Notes: a model not told the origin generated them from the sequence alone. A stretch of 61,031 nt of DNA from an uncultured Arenicella sp. (GCA_938045295.1 CALINO010000031.1:1-61031), one strand, 5' to 3'. Positions 38,737 to 48,466 are shown, numbered from the stretch's first letter. Program-made: numbers and translations.

Positions 38737-39531
38737 ATGACCACATCAGCACATATGGAAGACGTTCAAGGCAGCTTGGACACTCGCCAAATCCCGATCA
38801 ATAGAGTCGGTATTAAAGACATTCAGCACCCAATTACCGTGCTAAACCGAGACGGCAGCAAGTCGGCCAGCATTGCCACGTTCTCAATGTCGGTAAGTTT
38901 GCCGCACGATCAAAAAGGCACGCACATGTCGCGCTTTTTGCAGATGTTAAACGAAACAGAAACGGTTATTTCAGCTAAAAGCTTTCATAAAATGCTGGGC
39001 GCCATGGTAGAGCGCCTTGAGGCCGACTCAGGCTACATTGAGCTTCAGTTCACCTACTTTATGGAAAAAACCGCCCCCATCTCAGGCGTAAAAAGCCTGA
39101 TGGACTATCAAGTAAACTTGGTTGGCCAAATTGAACACGGGCACTTAGCATCGACACTGGAAATCACCATACCGGTGAAAAGCCTGTGCCCTTGCTCGAA
39201 AAAGATTTCAGAATACGGCGCGCACAACCAACGTTCGCACCTCACCGTTGGTGTGAACTGTTCTAGCAAGCTTTGGTTAGACGACATTATTAAGTCAGTA
39301 GAAGCGCAAGCCAGTGCTGAACTGTTTGCTATTTTGAAGCGCCCTGACGAAAAATTCATCACCGAACGCGCCTACAACAACCCCAAGTTTGTGGAAGACG
39401 TGGTACGTGATGTGGCTAATGAGTTCGATAATAACGACCACATCAGCCGTTATTATGTGCACGCTGAAAACTTTGAATCGATTCACAATCATTCAGCATT
39501 TGCTGTTATTGAGCACGACAAAACACTCTAA
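38737..39531 (+). CDS. folE2: GTP cyclohydrolase I type 2 (FolE2)
   Basis: Makes 7,8-dihydroneopterin triphosphate for folate and queuosine-type pathways. FolE2 motifs are [10 protein letters not shown] near the start, [38 protein letters not shown] with Cys151/Cys153, and the C-terminal [11 protein letters not shown]. Its metal use differs from the zinc-only FolE. In some bacteria folE2 replaces folE under zinc limitation. No Zur-type site was recognised upstream, and the gene sits after dxs as in other gammaproteobacteria. Confidence 0.94.
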   Translation: MTTSAHMEDVQGSLDTRQIPINRVGIKDIQHPITVLNRDGSKSASIATFSMSVSLPHDQKGTHMSRFLQMLNETETVISAKSFHKMLGAMVERLEADSGYIELQFTYFMEKTAPISGVKSLMDYQVNLVGQIEHGHLASTLEITIPVKSLCPCSKKISEYGAHNQRSHLTVGVNCSSKLWLDDIIKSVEAQASAELFAILKRPDEKFITERAYNNPKFVEDVVRDVANEFDNNDHISRYYVHAENFESIHNHSAFAVIEHDKTL

Positions 39532-39545
39532 ACTCGCTCTGAGTA

Positions 39546-39600
39546 TTTAGGTGGCTTGCTGGTAAATGTGAGCCACCTAAACAAGCCAAGGATATGGCTT
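39546..39600 (+). repeat. Two consecutive hairpins after folE2
   Basis: A perfect 11-bp stem TTTAGGTGGCT/AGCCACCTAAA (39546-39581, loop of 14) is followed by AAGCCA/TGGCTT (39583-39600). Neither is followed by a T run, so they are not classical terminators. They may protect the folE2 mRNA 3' end. Confidence 0.5.
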
Positions 39601-39792
39601 ACCTGTAAATTCACACACCAAACAAATTCACACTAAATAAACCGAAAAAACAATTAATCGACTTTTAACTACTTTTAAATTGCATTTTTAAGCAAATAAA
39701 TACAAAATAACACATCGACAAAAATGACCTTAACAAAACAGCAGGTCAAGTAATGGACGATAACTAATAAATATAAAAATTTGGAGGAAACA

Positions 39793-40515
39793 ATGTCAAT
39801 TAAACTCATTCCAACGGCGGCTGTAAAACTACTGCTGCTTTGCGTTATTTCTGGCTGCGCCACTGGCATCAGCAACACAAACGCAAAAAGCGACGTTGAT
39901 GATAACGTTAAAGCATCGGCTAAATCGGCCGTTGAATCGGCTTCAAGCAGCGGTCTTGCCACGTCATTTCAAGCCGAAGTGTATTTAGAGCAAGCCCAAG
40001 CGTCTTACGACTTTGGCAAATATGAAAAAGCCACAAAGCTGTCTAAAAAAGCCATCATAAATACCGCTGAGAAAGCCATTGAAGCTGCACAAAAAAGTGG
40101 CGGCAACACGTTTCAAGCCGAAGTGTATATAGAACAAGCCGTTGCTTCATTTGACATGGGTAAGTACGAAAAAGCGGTTAAGTTAGCCAAAAAGGCAAAC
40201 GTCAGCGCGCAAGCCTCACCCGCCAAAACCGCCATTTATGAAATAAAGAAAAACGATGCGGCCACCACCTTCCAAGCTGAGGTGTATCTTGAGCAAGCAG
40301 AAGCGTCATTGAAGGCAGGCAAATACGAAAAAGCGTATAAGTTGGCTAAAAAGGCGGTATTAGATCCGGCCGAAGACGCAATTAGTAAATCGAATGAGAA
40401 AAGCACCTTTCAAGCTGAGGTATACCAAGAGCAAGCCGAAGCGGCTTTTTCTTCTGGCAATTTCAGCAAAGCAATCAAACTGGTTAAAAAATCGACCAAG
40501 CGTGCTCAGTCTTAA
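39793..40515 (+). CDS. Lipoprotein with four near-identical TPR-like repeats
   Basis: A 240-residue protein with a lipobox at VISGC (Cys22). After a Ser/Ala-rich linker, four units of about 29 residues (starting near 59, 107, 160 and 206) repeat the pattern FQAEVYxEQAxASxxxGKYEKAxKLxKKA. The pattern fits the two helices of a tetratricopeptide repeat. The repeats are highly conserved with each other but joined by variable linkers of 16-24 residues. The start at 39793 has a perfect GGAGG 6 bases upstream. The function is unknown; TPR arrays usually bind proteins. Confidence 0.7.
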   Translation: MSIKLIPTAAVKLLLLCVISGCATGISNTNAKSDVDDNVKASAKSAVESASSSGLATSFQAEVYLEQAQASYDFGKYEKATKLSKKAIINTAEKAIEAAQKSGGNTFQAEVYIEQAVASFDMGKYEKAVKLAKKANVSAQASPAKTAIYEIKKNDAATTFQAEVYLEQAEASLKAGKYEKAYKLAKKAVLDPAEDAISKSNEKSTFQAEVYQEQAEAAFSSGNFSKAIKLVKKSTKRAQS

Positions 40516-40565
40516 TCATAGCCAGCACGCATAAGTAAAAATTTATTCTTCTCGTTGTTTAACGT

Positions 40566-40610
40566 TTGCCCAACCTAATCATCTTTTTGATTGGTTGGGC
40601 TTTTTTTTTA
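40566..40610 (+). terminator. Rho-independent terminator of the repeat lipoprotein gene
   Basis: Stem GCCCAACCTAATCA/TGATTGGTTGGGC with a short T-rich loop, one mismatched position and eight or more T after it, 50 bases downstream of the stop codon. Confidence 0.92.
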
Positions 40611-40859
40611 TCCCCACCACACTAAAAAGTACACCGCTAAAAGTACGCCACAGTTGCGACTAAAAACAGCGAAGGTTTTATAACGCTAAGATAAGGTTTA
40701 TAAGGAAGTTTGTATGTGCCCCAAGAGGAATGAGGCAAGAGAAATCGAGTGAGAAATGGGTATTAGTGAAAATACCCGGTAATGAGAGATAACAGTAGTA
40801 AAGTACGTAAGAAGGCAATAAAAAGGGCTGATTACGCGGGGAGTTACCCCCGCTCACAT
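40611..40859. other. Noncoding spacer between terminator and tpiA end
   Basis: No gene is seen in these 249 bases. It contains two hairpins: GGGTATT/AAATACCC near 40758-40777 and GCGGGG/CCCCGC at 40836-40853. The latter, read on the minus strand just after tpiA and with a TTTTT about 12 bases on, may act as a weak terminator of gap-pyk-tpiA. Confidence 0.4.
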
Positions 40860-41666
40860 TTATGAAGCCAATGAAACCTCTGTGGCACTTAATGCCAACG
40901 CAATACCAATAAATTGCTCGGCATCCAGAGAAGCGCCGCCCACTAATGCGCCGTCAATATCCGCTTCGCCAAACAAACTGGCCGCATTGCTGGCGTTCAC
41001 ACTACCGCCATATAGAATAGACACTCGCTCAGCAACTGCAGAGTCATACTCCGCAATCACGGCACGAATCTCAGCATGAATGCGCTGCGCGTAATCCGGC
41101 GTTGCCACCTTGCCAGTTCCTATGGCCCACACAGGCTCATAGGCAATGACTATGTTTTCAAACGCATGAATGCCAACCTTGGCCACCACACTGACAATTT
41201 GTTCACGCACCACGCTTTCAGAAGTACCTGCTGTGTACTGCTCAAGTGTTTCACCTACGCACAACACAGCGGTAATATTGTGTTCTAACGCCGCCGCCAC
41301 TTTATCAGCCACTTCAAGATCATCTTCAGCGTTCAAAGTACGCCGTTCAGAGTGCCCGACGAGCACATAGTCACAGCCAGTGTCTTTTAGCATGGTAGCC
41401 GAAAGCTCACCGGTGTAAGCCCCTTGTGAGTAACGTGATACGTTTTGAGCGCCAACACCGGCAGCCAATGATTGTTGATCCAACTCAACTTGCACATCTT
41501 GAATATAGACGCTCGGGGGGCACACCACTAAGCCCACATTGTCGAAATTAAGGTTGCGACTCACAGACTGTTGTTGCAAACCGCTGATAAGCGCCCTATT
41601 GCCCGCCTTATCGCCGTTCATCTTCCAGTTGCCCATAACATATTGCTTTCGTTTCATGCTACTCAT
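40860..41666 (-). CDS. tpiA: Triosephosphate isomerase
   Basis: Interconverts dihydroxyacetone phosphate and glyceraldehyde 3-phosphate. The full set of motifs is present: GNWKMNG, GHSERR with catalytic His105, AYEPVWAIGTG with the catalytic Glu, and YGGSVN. At 268 residues it is slightly longer than usual because of Gln- and Ser-rich inserts near residue 30. The ATG at 41666 has AGAGG 8 bases upstream. It ends the gap-pyk-tpiA operon, next to genes that produce DHAP. Confidence 0.95.
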   Translation of the reverse strand: MSSMKRKQYVMGNWKMNGDKAGNRALISGLQQQSVSRNLNFDNVGLVVCPPSVYIQDVQVELDQQSLAAGVGAQNVSRYSQGAYTGELSATMLKDTGCDYVLVGHSERRTLNAEDDLEVADKVAAALEHNITAVLCVGETLEQYTAGTSESVVREQIVSVVAKVGIHAFENIVIAYEPVWAIGTGKVATPDYAQRIHAEIRAVIAEYDSAVAERVSILYGGSVNASNAASLFGEADIDGALVGGASLDAEQFIGIALALSATEVSLAS

Positions 41667-41684
41667 CACTGCGCCTCTAATAAA

Positions 41685-43121
41685 TTATTGCACTTGCTCT
41701 ACTTTCAGAATATTGGTGCCACCCTGCATATTATTAACGGCACCTTTAGTCAAAATCACCAAATCTCCGCTTTGGATATAACCGGCTTCCTTTAAATGCG
41801 TTATGGCTTGGCTGCTGACTTCTTGGTCTGTTTTACTGCCTGGATCAAATAATGCGGTCTGAACACCGCGATACAATGCCACTCGTGTTTGCGTGCGCTC
41901 ATGACGAGAAAAAGCAAAGATCGGCAAGCGCGAACTAATGCGCGACATTTGCAACGGCGTATTGCCAGACTCACTTAAACAAATTACCGCACGAACTCCG
42001 TCAAGCTGATTAGCTGCGTACATGGCTGACAACGCAATGGTTTCATCGATATTTTCAAACGAGCCGTACATGCCATGATCTGATAAATGAGCCGTTGGGT
42101 GCTCTTCAGCCCCCAAAATAATACGGTCCATTGCTTCAACAGACTCAACCGGAAAATCCCCGGCGGCACTTTCAGCCGACAACATCACAGCGTCGGTTCC
42201 ATCAAGCACGGCGTTGGCCACATCAAACACTTCCGCTCGTGTTGGTAACGGCGAATTAATCATCGATTCCATCATCTGCGTGGCGGTGATTGAACAGCGT
42301 TTTAATTCACGACAACGCTTAATTAAGTGTTTTTGCACGGCAATTAATTTAGCATCACCGATCTCCACGCCTAAGTCTCCGCGTGCCACCATGACCGCTT
42401 CTGAGGCAAGAATAATGCCATCCAAGCGTTGCATGTCAGCCACTGCTTCGGCGCGCTCAACCTTAGCCACAAGGCCAGCATCACTGCCGGCTTCTCTTAA
42501 TAGCGTTCTGGCTTGCTCCATATCCTGCGCATCGCGAGGAAATGACACCGCCAAATAATCCACATTTATGGCGGCCGCCGTAATAATGTCTCTATGGTCT
42601 TTTTCAGTCAGCGCGGGAGCCGATAAACCACCGCCCTCACGATTAAGCCCTTTGTTGTTTGAGAGCTTGCCGCCCACTTCAACCACGCAATGAATCTTAG
42701 CGTTTTCAATGCGGTTAATTTTAAAAACCACGCGGCCGTCATCTAATAATAAACGGTCGCCTTCATCGCAATCTTCTGGCAACGCTTTATAGTCTATGCC
42801 AACGCTGTGCTGATCGCCGGCCAGCTCATCCATTTGCGCATCCAAAATAAATTCATCGCCTACGGCCAAATTAATGGCGCCTTGTTGAAACTTTGCAATG
42901 CGAATTTTAGGCCCTTGCAAGTCCCCCAGAATGGCAATGTGAAGGCCATGTTTAGCCGCCAGCGTGCGAACCTTTTCGGCTCGGTCGATATGATCCTGAG
43001 GAACGCCGTGTGAGAAGTTCAATCGAACCATATTAGCGCCAGCCAACAATAAGCGTTCTAACGTGGCAGGGTCATCGGTGGCTGGCCCTAAGGTACATAC
43101 AATTTTGGTGCGTCTATACAT
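41685..43121 (-). CDS. pyk: Pyruvate kinase
   Basis: Final ATP-forming step of glycolysis. It begins [14 protein letters not shown], has the active-site signature [18 protein letters not shown] with MVARGDLG, and [31 protein letters not shown]. The length of 478 is typical of the bacterial PykA/PykF group. It is 18 bases upstream of tpiA and 27 bases downstream of gap on the same strand. Confidence 0.95.
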   Translation of the reverse strand: MYRRTKIVCTLGPATDDPATLERLLLAGANMVRLNFSHGVPQDHIDRAEKVRTLAAKHGLHIAILGDLQGPKIRIAKFQQGAINLAVGDEFILDAQMDELAGDQHSVGIDYKALPEDCDEGDRLLLDDGRVVFKINRIENAKIHCVVEVGGKLSNNKGLNREGGGLSAPALTEKDHRDIITAAAINVDYLAVSFPRDAQDMEQARTLLREAGSDAGLVAKVERAEAVADMQRLDGIILASEAVMVARGDLGVEIGDAKLIAVQKHLIKRCRELKRCSITATQMMESMINSPLPTRAEVFDVANAVLDGTDAVMLSAESAAGDFPVESVEAMDRIILGAEEHPTAHLSDHGMYGSFENIDETIALSAMYAANQLDGVRAVICLSESGNTPLQMSRISSRLPIFAFSRHERTQTRVALYRGVQTALFDPGSKTDQEVSSQAITHLKEAGYIQSGDLVILTKGAVNNMQGGTNILKVEQVQ

Positions 43122-43148
43122 AATTAAAAAGCGTATTTTATGGCGTTC

Positions 43149-44180
43149 TTAGCCTGTTTGCTGCAATGAAATAGACGCCGCTTGCATGAGTGCAACCGTA
43201 TTATCTAACATGCGGTTTGAGAAGCCCCATTCATTGTCATACCAAGACATAACCTTCACCCAACGACCTTGGGTTTTAGTTTGCGTGGCATCAAAATTAC
43301 TTGAATAGGCATTGTGATTAAAATCAATGGAGACTAACGGCTCTTCGTTGTACGACAAAACATGCCCGATCTCGCCGTCACACGCCGCCTTAACAATGGC
43401 GTTGACTTCTTCTTCGGTTGTTTCTCGTTTAGCCAAAAAGTTCAAATCCACTACGGAAACATTCACCGTGGGCACACGAACAGCCATGCCATCAAGCTTG
43501 CCCACCAGTTCAGGCAACACCAAACCAACCGCACTTGCTGCGCCAGTTTTGGTGGGAATCATAGACATGGTTGCCGAGCGCGCTCTGTACATATCTGAGT
43601 GATACACGTCACTCAAATTTTGGTCATTAGTGTAAGCATGGATCGTGGTCATCGAGCCTTGCTCAATGCCAATCGCGTCGTTTAATACTTTTGCAACAGG
43701 GGCTAAGCAATTGGTTGTGCATGATGCGTTCGACACAACTTGATCTGAGGCATTAAATACGTGTTCATTAACACCGTATACCACGGTGGCGTCCACCCCT
43801 TTTGCTGGCGCTGAAATAATCACTTTCTTTGCACCCGCCTCAATGTGCGCCATGGCGCTATCTTTGCTGGTGAAAATGCCGGTGCATTCGTAAACCACAT
43901 CAACGCCTAATTCACCCCAAGGTAATTTCGCCGGGTCTCGCTCGGAAAACATACGAATTTCATCGGCGTCTACCGTCATCAAGCCGGCGGTCTCGGTCAC
44001 AGAAAATGGAAATCGCCCATGCACCGTGTCATAACGTGTCAAATGAGCATTTAACTTTTCATCACCCAAATCATTGATCGCAACAATTTGAATTTCATGC
44101 TGCCGGTTAGATTCATACAACGCTTTCAGAACATTACGCCCAATGCGTCCATAACCATTAATTGCGACTCGTATTGTCAT
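43149..44180 (-). CDS. gap: Type I glyceraldehyde-3-phosphate dehydrogenase
   Basis: NAD(P)-dependent oxidation of glyceraldehyde 3-phosphate. It has the [13 protein letters not shown] Rossmann motif, the catalytic Cys154 in [10 protein letters not shown] and [12 protein letters not shown]. The sequence is of the GapB/Gap2-like bacterial group. A role as erythrose-4-phosphate dehydrogenase is less likely given the pyk and tpiA neighbours. It is the first gene of gap-pyk-tpiA. A terminator stands between it and otnC upstream. Confidence 0.92.
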   Translation of the reverse strand: MTIRVAINGYGRIGRNVLKALYESNRQHEIQIVAINDLGDEKLNAHLTRYDTVHGRFPFSVTETAGLMTVDADEIRMFSERDPAKLPWGELGVDVVYECTGIFTSKDSAMAHIEAGAKKVIISAPAKGVDATVVYGVNEHVFNASDQVVSNASCTTNCLAPVAKVLNDAIGIEQGSMTTIHAYTNDQNLSDVYHSDMYRARSATMSMIPTKTGAASAVGLVLPELVGKLDGMAVRVPTVNVSVVDLNFLAKRETTEEEVNAIVKAACDGEIGHVLSYNEEPLVSIDFNHNAYSSNFDATQTKTQGRWVKVMSWYDNEWGFSNRMLDNTVALMQAASISLQQTG

Positions 44181-44226
44181 TTCATTCTCCTATTGGTGTT
44201 GTAATCAGGGTTGTAATCGGGGATTG

Positions 44227-44256
44227 AAAAAAACGGCTTAATATCAAGCCGTTTTA
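44227..44256 (-). terminator. Rho-independent terminator after otnC
   Basis: Minus strand AAAACGGCTT GATATT AAGCCGTTTT followed by seven T. It lies 7 bases downstream of the otnC stop and upstream of gap, so the otn operon and gap-pyk-tpiA are probably separate units. Confidence 0.88.
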
Positions 44257-44262
44257 ATGTGA

Positions 44263-44901
44263 TTAACCTTTAGGGGGGAAGCGCCGTTGCAATTCTGCTA
44301 CCTGCTCATCTGTAAGAGTTTTGTATTTCTCTTTGTGCACCATCAGAAATAATTGTGCGGTTGCTTCCAGTTCTTCGGTGGCATCAACGGCGGCATTTAG
44401 GTCATTGCCCGCCACCACTGGCCCATGATGCGCCAACAACATGGCATGATGCTCGCTAGCACACCGTCTAACGGCTTCAGCTAATTCCGGATCGCCCGGC
44501 GCATAGTATGGTAGTAACGGCAAACGGCCGACGCGCATTGCGTAATACGCGGTCAACATGGGCAACACATTATCAGGGTCAATTTCATCCAAAACTGAAA
44601 CCGCCACTGAGTGTGTTGAATGCAAGTGAACAACGGCGCCACTGTTTTTCCGTTGCTGATACATTGCCAAGTGCAATTTGTCTTCCTTAGTTGGCTTATC
44701 TCCACTGAGATAACGGCCAGCAAAATCCAGCTTGGTTAATTTAGCTGGATCTAAACGCCCGAGGCAAGAACCGGTGGGGGTCATTAAAAAGCCATCATCC
44801 ACTCGAACACTAATATTACCGGTACCACCGTGGGTCAGCCCTCGGTCATACATTGATTGGCCAAGAAGAGATATTTGTTCGCGCTGCTTATTCTCATTCA
44901 T
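44263..44901 (-). CDS. otnC: 3-oxo-tetronate 4-phosphate decarboxylase, class II aldolase family
   Basis: Cleaves 3-oxo-tetronate 4-phosphate to DHAP and CO2. It has the class II aldolase/adducin fold with GGTGNISVRV, the zinc ligands His92 and His94 in VVHLHSTHS, and His158/His159 in LLAHHGPVVAG. The length of 212 matches OtnC. Assignment to OtnC rather than fuculose-phosphate aldolase rests mainly on the neighbouring OtnK-type kinase gene 38 bases upstream. Product DHAP can enter the adjacent glycolytic genes. Confidence 0.88.
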   Translation of the reverse strand: MNENKQREQISLLGQSMYDRGLTHGGTGNISVRVDDGFLMTPTGSCLGRLDPAKLTKLDFAGRYLSGDKPTKEDKLHLAMYQQRKNSGAVVHLHSTHSVAVSVLDEIDPDNVLPMLTAYYAMRVGRLPLLPYYAPGDPELAEAVRRCASEHHAMLLAHHGPVVAGNDLNAAVDATEELEATAQLFLMVHKEKYKTLTDEQVAELQRRFPPKG

Positions 44902-44939
44902 TACAAGTTACCTAATAACTCACCTGTGCACCGCTCATG

Positions 44940-46220
44940 TTACTGAATCAGGGTTAAGGCTTTTTCAAAAAAATCAACGGTACCGAAATTCCCAGACTTA
45001 AGTGCTAAAGCAACTTGCTTGCTGCCCACACTCACTGTCCATGGCACACCTGGGTCAATCACTCGCCCAATGCGCAACGACTCTACCTGCAACGCTTTAA
45101 CAACCGCTCCAGAGGTTTCACCACCAGCGACCACGAACTGATTAACACCTAACTCATGCAGGCCTGTGGCAATTTGTGACAGCGCGTTTTCAATAATTTC
45201 GCCTGCTTGCCCAACACCCAGTACGGTTTGCGCCGCTTTTACTTCATCTGGGCTTGATGTGGCATACACCAGCACCGCTTCTTTACCCATATACGGCTTT
45301 GCCCACTGCAACGCTTCTTGAACTTTATCTTGCCCTTCGTGTATGCGCAGTGGGTCTAATTTAAACGCGGGCTTACCGCTGTCTAACCAACGCTTAACTT
45401 GGCCGTTGGTTGCTTTAGAGCAACTGCCAGAAAGAACCGCCTGATAACCACCAACGTGAGGCAATTCAGCCGCCGATTCGGTATTTTTCAAACGGCCTGT
45501 TTTAACATGATTTTTAGGCAAGCCTAGGGCAGCACTGGAACTTCCTGTTACCAGCACATGGCCATCAATCGCTTCACCTAATTCAACTAACTCATCATCG
45601 CCAGCGGCATCAATCACCGCATATCCAAAGCCTTGCGACTCAAGCTGTTCAATTTGTTGGCGAATAAAGGCTGCGCCTTTAACCATTATTTGCTGAGGAA
45701 CCAAGCCTGACTTTTCAGTACTTTGTGCGTCCATTAATCGCAACAAATTACTATTAGTCATTGGCGTTAACGGGTGGTCACGCATACTCGACTCACTGAG
45801 CAGCTGATCGGCAACAAATAAGTGCCCTTGATAAACGGTGCGCAAATTCTCAGGAAACGCGGGAGAAATTACTGTGATACCGGCTTTTAGCTCTTTCTTT
45901 AACGCGTCAGCCACTGGGCCAATATTGCCTTGTGGTGTCGAATCAAAGGTCGAGCAGTACTTGAAAAAATACTGCTTGCAAGACAAGCCTTGCAACCACT
46001 TCAGCGCGCTGAGCGACTCTGAAACAGAGTCGTCAACGGGCATGGTTCTGGTCTTTAATGCAATTACCACAGCGTCAACATTACTGTCGTTTATTGCAAA
46101 ATCAGAGCTTGGCACGTCGAGTATTAATAACGTACGCATTCCCCCAGCAACAAGCGTGCTGGCAAGGTCTGTAGCCCCAGTGAAATCATCGGCAATAGCA
46201 CCAAGTAATATCTCACTCAC
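44940..46220 (-). CDS. otnK: 3-oxo-tetronate kinase (DUF1537 family)
   Basis: Phosphorylates 3-oxo-tetronate at C4. It begins GAIADDFTGATDLASTLV, the sugar-binding motif of the four-carbon acid sugar kinases, and has the C-terminal nucleotide-binding part with FVVAGGETSGAVV. The pattern, including the QYFFKYCSTFDST segment, fits OtnK better than the D-threonate (DtnK) or D-erythronate kinases, and so does the otnC partner. The length of 426 is usual. Confidence 0.9.
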   Translation of the reverse strand: MSEILLGAIADDFTGATDLASTLVAGGMRTLLILDVPSSDFAINDSNVDAVVIALKTRTMPVDDSVSESLSALKWLQGLSCKQYFFKYCSTFDSTPQGNIGPVADALKKELKAGITVISPAFPENLRTVYQGHLFVADQLLSESSMRDHPLTPMTNSNLLRLMDAQSTEKSGLVPQQIMVKGAAFIRQQIEQLESQGFGYAVIDAAGDDELVELGEAIDGHVLVTGSSSAALGLPKNHVKTGRLKNTESAAELPHVGGYQAVLSGSCSKATNGQVKRWLDSGKPAFKLDPLRIHEGQDKVQEALQWAKPYMGKEAVLVYATSSPDEVKAAQTVLGVGQAGEIIENALSQIATGLHELGVNQFVVAGGETSGAVVKALQVESLRIGRVIDPGVPWTVSVGSKQVALALKSGNFGTVDFFEKALTLIQ

Positions 46221-46259
46221 AATGAATTTCTCACATCTGGTTTGAGTTAATAAAGTTTA

Positions 46260-47351
46260 CTAAATGGCTTTAGCAACCGCTTCACCGTAAACGGCTTGCG
46301 CCACGGCTTCACCAAATGCTTTACATCCGGTTGAACCACCTAAGTCTGAGGTACGCTTGGTTGGATCTTCTAGAACAGCATCAACCGCGCCAATCATGGC
46401 CGCACCCGCTTCCACTAAGGCTGGCTTGTTTTTGTTCTCGCCCATCCACTCTAACAACATGGCTACTGACAAGATCATAGAAACAGGGTTTGCAATGTCT
46501 TTACCGGCAATATCAGGCGCTGAACCGTGTTGAGCTTGAGCACAACAGTTGGTATCGCTGGCCATCATTGAACCGGCCAAGCCTAAGCTACCCGACAATT
46601 CACTTGCCAAGTCACTGATAATGTCGCCATAAAAGTTAGTGGCCACTAGCACGTCAAAACGCTCAGGGCTTCTCACCAAGTGAGCGGCCGCTGCGTCTAC
46701 TAACAAATCGTCAACCTGCACTTCAGGAAACTCTTTTGCAACGTTATACACACACTCCAAAAACAAGCCATCAGTCATGTGAAAGCTGTTTGATTTGTGA
46801 ATGGCGGTTACTTTTTTGTCACGCTTCATCGCCAACTCAAAAGCACGTCGAGCAATACGATCACTGCAATGGCGAGTAATTTTACGCGTAGACAAAGCCA
46901 TGTCTGGGCTAGGCATTACTTCGCCCCAGCCTTTAGTCATATTACGATCAGGGTAAAAGCCTTCCGTTGCTTCACGCATAATAACCAAATCCATGGTCTT
47001 GCCTTCTCTCATGCTTGATGGCAAAAATGGACGAGTACGAGCAGGTCTTACATTGGCGTATAAGTCTAAGCCTATACGAAAACCCGCCGACACATTACGC
47101 CCGCCTTCTTCTGGCGTTGGGTAATCTGCATGAGACTGCGTACCAAGAATAACACCGTCGTATTCTTTCGCATTTTCCAGCACTTCTTGGCGCAATGTGG
47201 TTCCGTGTTTTTTTAAACTTTCAAAGCCAACATCGTCATAGTCAAAGCTCAAATCCAATTTAAACTTTTCATTTGCTGCACGCAGAACAAGCATTGAAGA
47301 CTCAACAATTTCAGGGCCAATTCCATCGCAAGGAAGAACTAGAATTCTCAT
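46260..47351 (-). CDS. Isocitrate/isopropylmalate-family dehydrogenase
   Basis: NAD(P)-dependent beta-hydroxyacid oxidoreductase of 363 residues. It has PCDGIGPEIV (7-16), MREATEGFYPDRNM, a catalytic Lys/Tyr region, and metal-binding NFYGDIISDLASELSG. The sequence resembles tartrate/D-malate dehydrogenases more than LeuB or Icd. Placed first in an otnK-otnC operon, it probably oxidises a four-carbon acid sugar at C3 to give 3-oxo-tetronate. The AGGAG 8 bases before the ATG at 47351 fixes the start; a TTG at 47357 is unlikely. Confidence 0.82.
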   Translation of the reverse strand: MRILVLPCDGIGPEIVESSMLVLRAANEKFKLDLSFDYDDVGFESLKKHGTTLRQEVLENAKEYDGVILGTQSHADYPTPEEGGRNVSAGFRIGLDLYANVRPARTRPFLPSSMREGKTMDLVIMREATEGFYPDRNMTKGWGEVMPSPDMALSTRKITRHCSDRIARRAFELAMKRDKKVTAIHKSNSFHMTDGLFLECVYNVAKEFPEVQVDDLLVDAAAAHLVRSPERFDVLVATNFYGDIISDLASELSGSLGLAGSMMASDTNCCAQAQHGSAPDIAGKDIANPVSMILSVAMLLEWMGENKNKPALVEAGAAMIGAVDAVLEDPTKRTSDLGGSTGCKAFGEAVAQAVYGEAVAKAI

Positions 47352-47401
47352 ATACAAACTCCTAAAAAATAATTATTCAAGTAGTAATTTTCATTGAGGC
47401 A

Positions 47402-47430
47402 ATATTACATTTTTAAATTTGAAAATGCAA
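47402..47430 (-). promoter_or_regulatory. Promoter with overlapping operator, site A
   Basis: Minus strand -35 TTGCAT (47425-47430), 17-base spacer and -10 TAATAT (47402-47407). The palindrome TTACATTTT-N8-AAAATGCAA (47405-47430) covers both hexamers, so a bound regulator would block polymerase. The predicted leader is about 44 nt before the dehydrogenase ATG. Confidence 0.65.
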
Positions 47431-47470
47431 TATTTTTATTATTAAGAGTATTCCACTCTATTTTAGAGAC

Positions 47471-48424
47471 TTACAAAAACCCCATATGGCTCAATACCAG
47501 CAACCCTAGAGTCACGCTAAACATAGAAAAAAACGTACTAAAACCAATGATTCTTGCGGCCAAAGCACTGTTTCCGTGCATGGCCTCAACCATGGTAAAA
47601 CTAGAAACCGCCGTAGGGGTTGCCATCATTAAAAACACAATCACCACCTCTTTTGTGGAAAACCCAAGCCAATAAGCCCCAAGCGTTAACAACAGCGGCA
47701 TAGCCACTAATTTCAACGCCACTGAAGACAACAACACCATTGAAGAGCTTGATAAGCCCTTAAACGTTAACGCCCCGCCAATGCAAATCAACGCCAAGGG
47801 CAATGATATACGGCCAATATAGTCGCCCGAGCGCTCAAAGACATGATGAATAGGCACTTGAAAAAAGTTGCATGCAAACCCTAAGAAAATACCAATAATC
47901 AGAGGGTTTTTAACAAAACCCAGCAACGTTTTACTTAACACTTTGGCATTATTCTGTAAGCTTTTATTCAACGTATACACAGACAAGCAGTTGTATAACA
48001 CGGTCAAACTGGCCATAAGCACGGAAACAACCCCCAACACTGCAGCGCCAAAAACCTCCAACGCAAACGCCAAACCAACAATGCCTAAGTTACCTCTGAA
48101 ACCGGCTTGAATGAATACACCGAAATCACGCTGGTTTTCAACCACCACTGGCGCCAAATAAGACAGAACCACAAAGAACAGCAATGTTCCAAACAAGCAA
48201 TAAGCAACCAAGGCCGGATTAAAGGCCTGTTGAAAATCAGCGTCATAAACCCCTTGAAACAACACAATAGGCAGGCCAAACTTAAACACCAGTTGAGACG
48301 CAGACTTGATAAACGAATCGTCAATCACGCCAAAGCGCTTTAAACAATAACCAAAGAAAACCAACAAGAAAATCGGCCCGGTGATAGACGTTGCAAAGCC
48401 TAAATCAGCAGAAAAAACCGGCAT
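47471..48424 (-). CDS. AEC-family (auxin efflux carrier-like) transporter
   Basis: A membrane protein of 317 residues with about ten hydrophobic helices: PIFLLVFFGYCLKRFGVID, then KFGLPIVLFQGVYD, and the inner GFRGNLGIVGLA and LPLALICIGGAL. AEC members carry dicarboxylates, malonate and other organic anions. The divergent operator site B and the otn context suggest it moves a four-carbon acid sugar or a by-product. Direction is not deducible from sequence. Confidence 0.85.
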   Translation of the reverse strand: MPVFSADLGFATSITGPIFLLVFFGYCLKRFGVIDDSFIKSASQLVFKFGLPIVLFQGVYDADFQQAFNPALVAYCLFGTLLFFVVLSYLAPVVVENQRDFGVFIQAGFRGNLGIVGLAFALEVFGAAVLGVVSVLMASLTVLYNCLSVYTLNKSLQNNAKVLSKTLLGFVKNPLIIGIFLGFACNFFQVPIHHVFERSGDYIGRISLPLALICIGGALTFKGLSSSSMVLLSSVALKLVAMPLLLTLGAYWLGFSTKEVVIVFLMMATPTAVSSFTMVEAMHGNSALAARIIGFSTFFSMFSVTLGLLVLSHMGFL

Positions 48425-48466
48425 TTGCAGACCTCGTGAAGGAGTAAATTAATCGAACGAGGATTA

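Noticed and set aside
39680-39688. TTGCATTTT half site upstream of the repeat lipoprotein
   Set aside because: The 8-bp-spaced right arm is only about 5 of 9 correct, in an AT-rich stretch, so it is probably chance.
40680-40800. GA-rich noncoding stretch suggestive of a CsrB-type RNA
   Set aside because: It lacks the repeated GGA-loop hairpins expected of CsrB/RsmZ and has no clear promoter.
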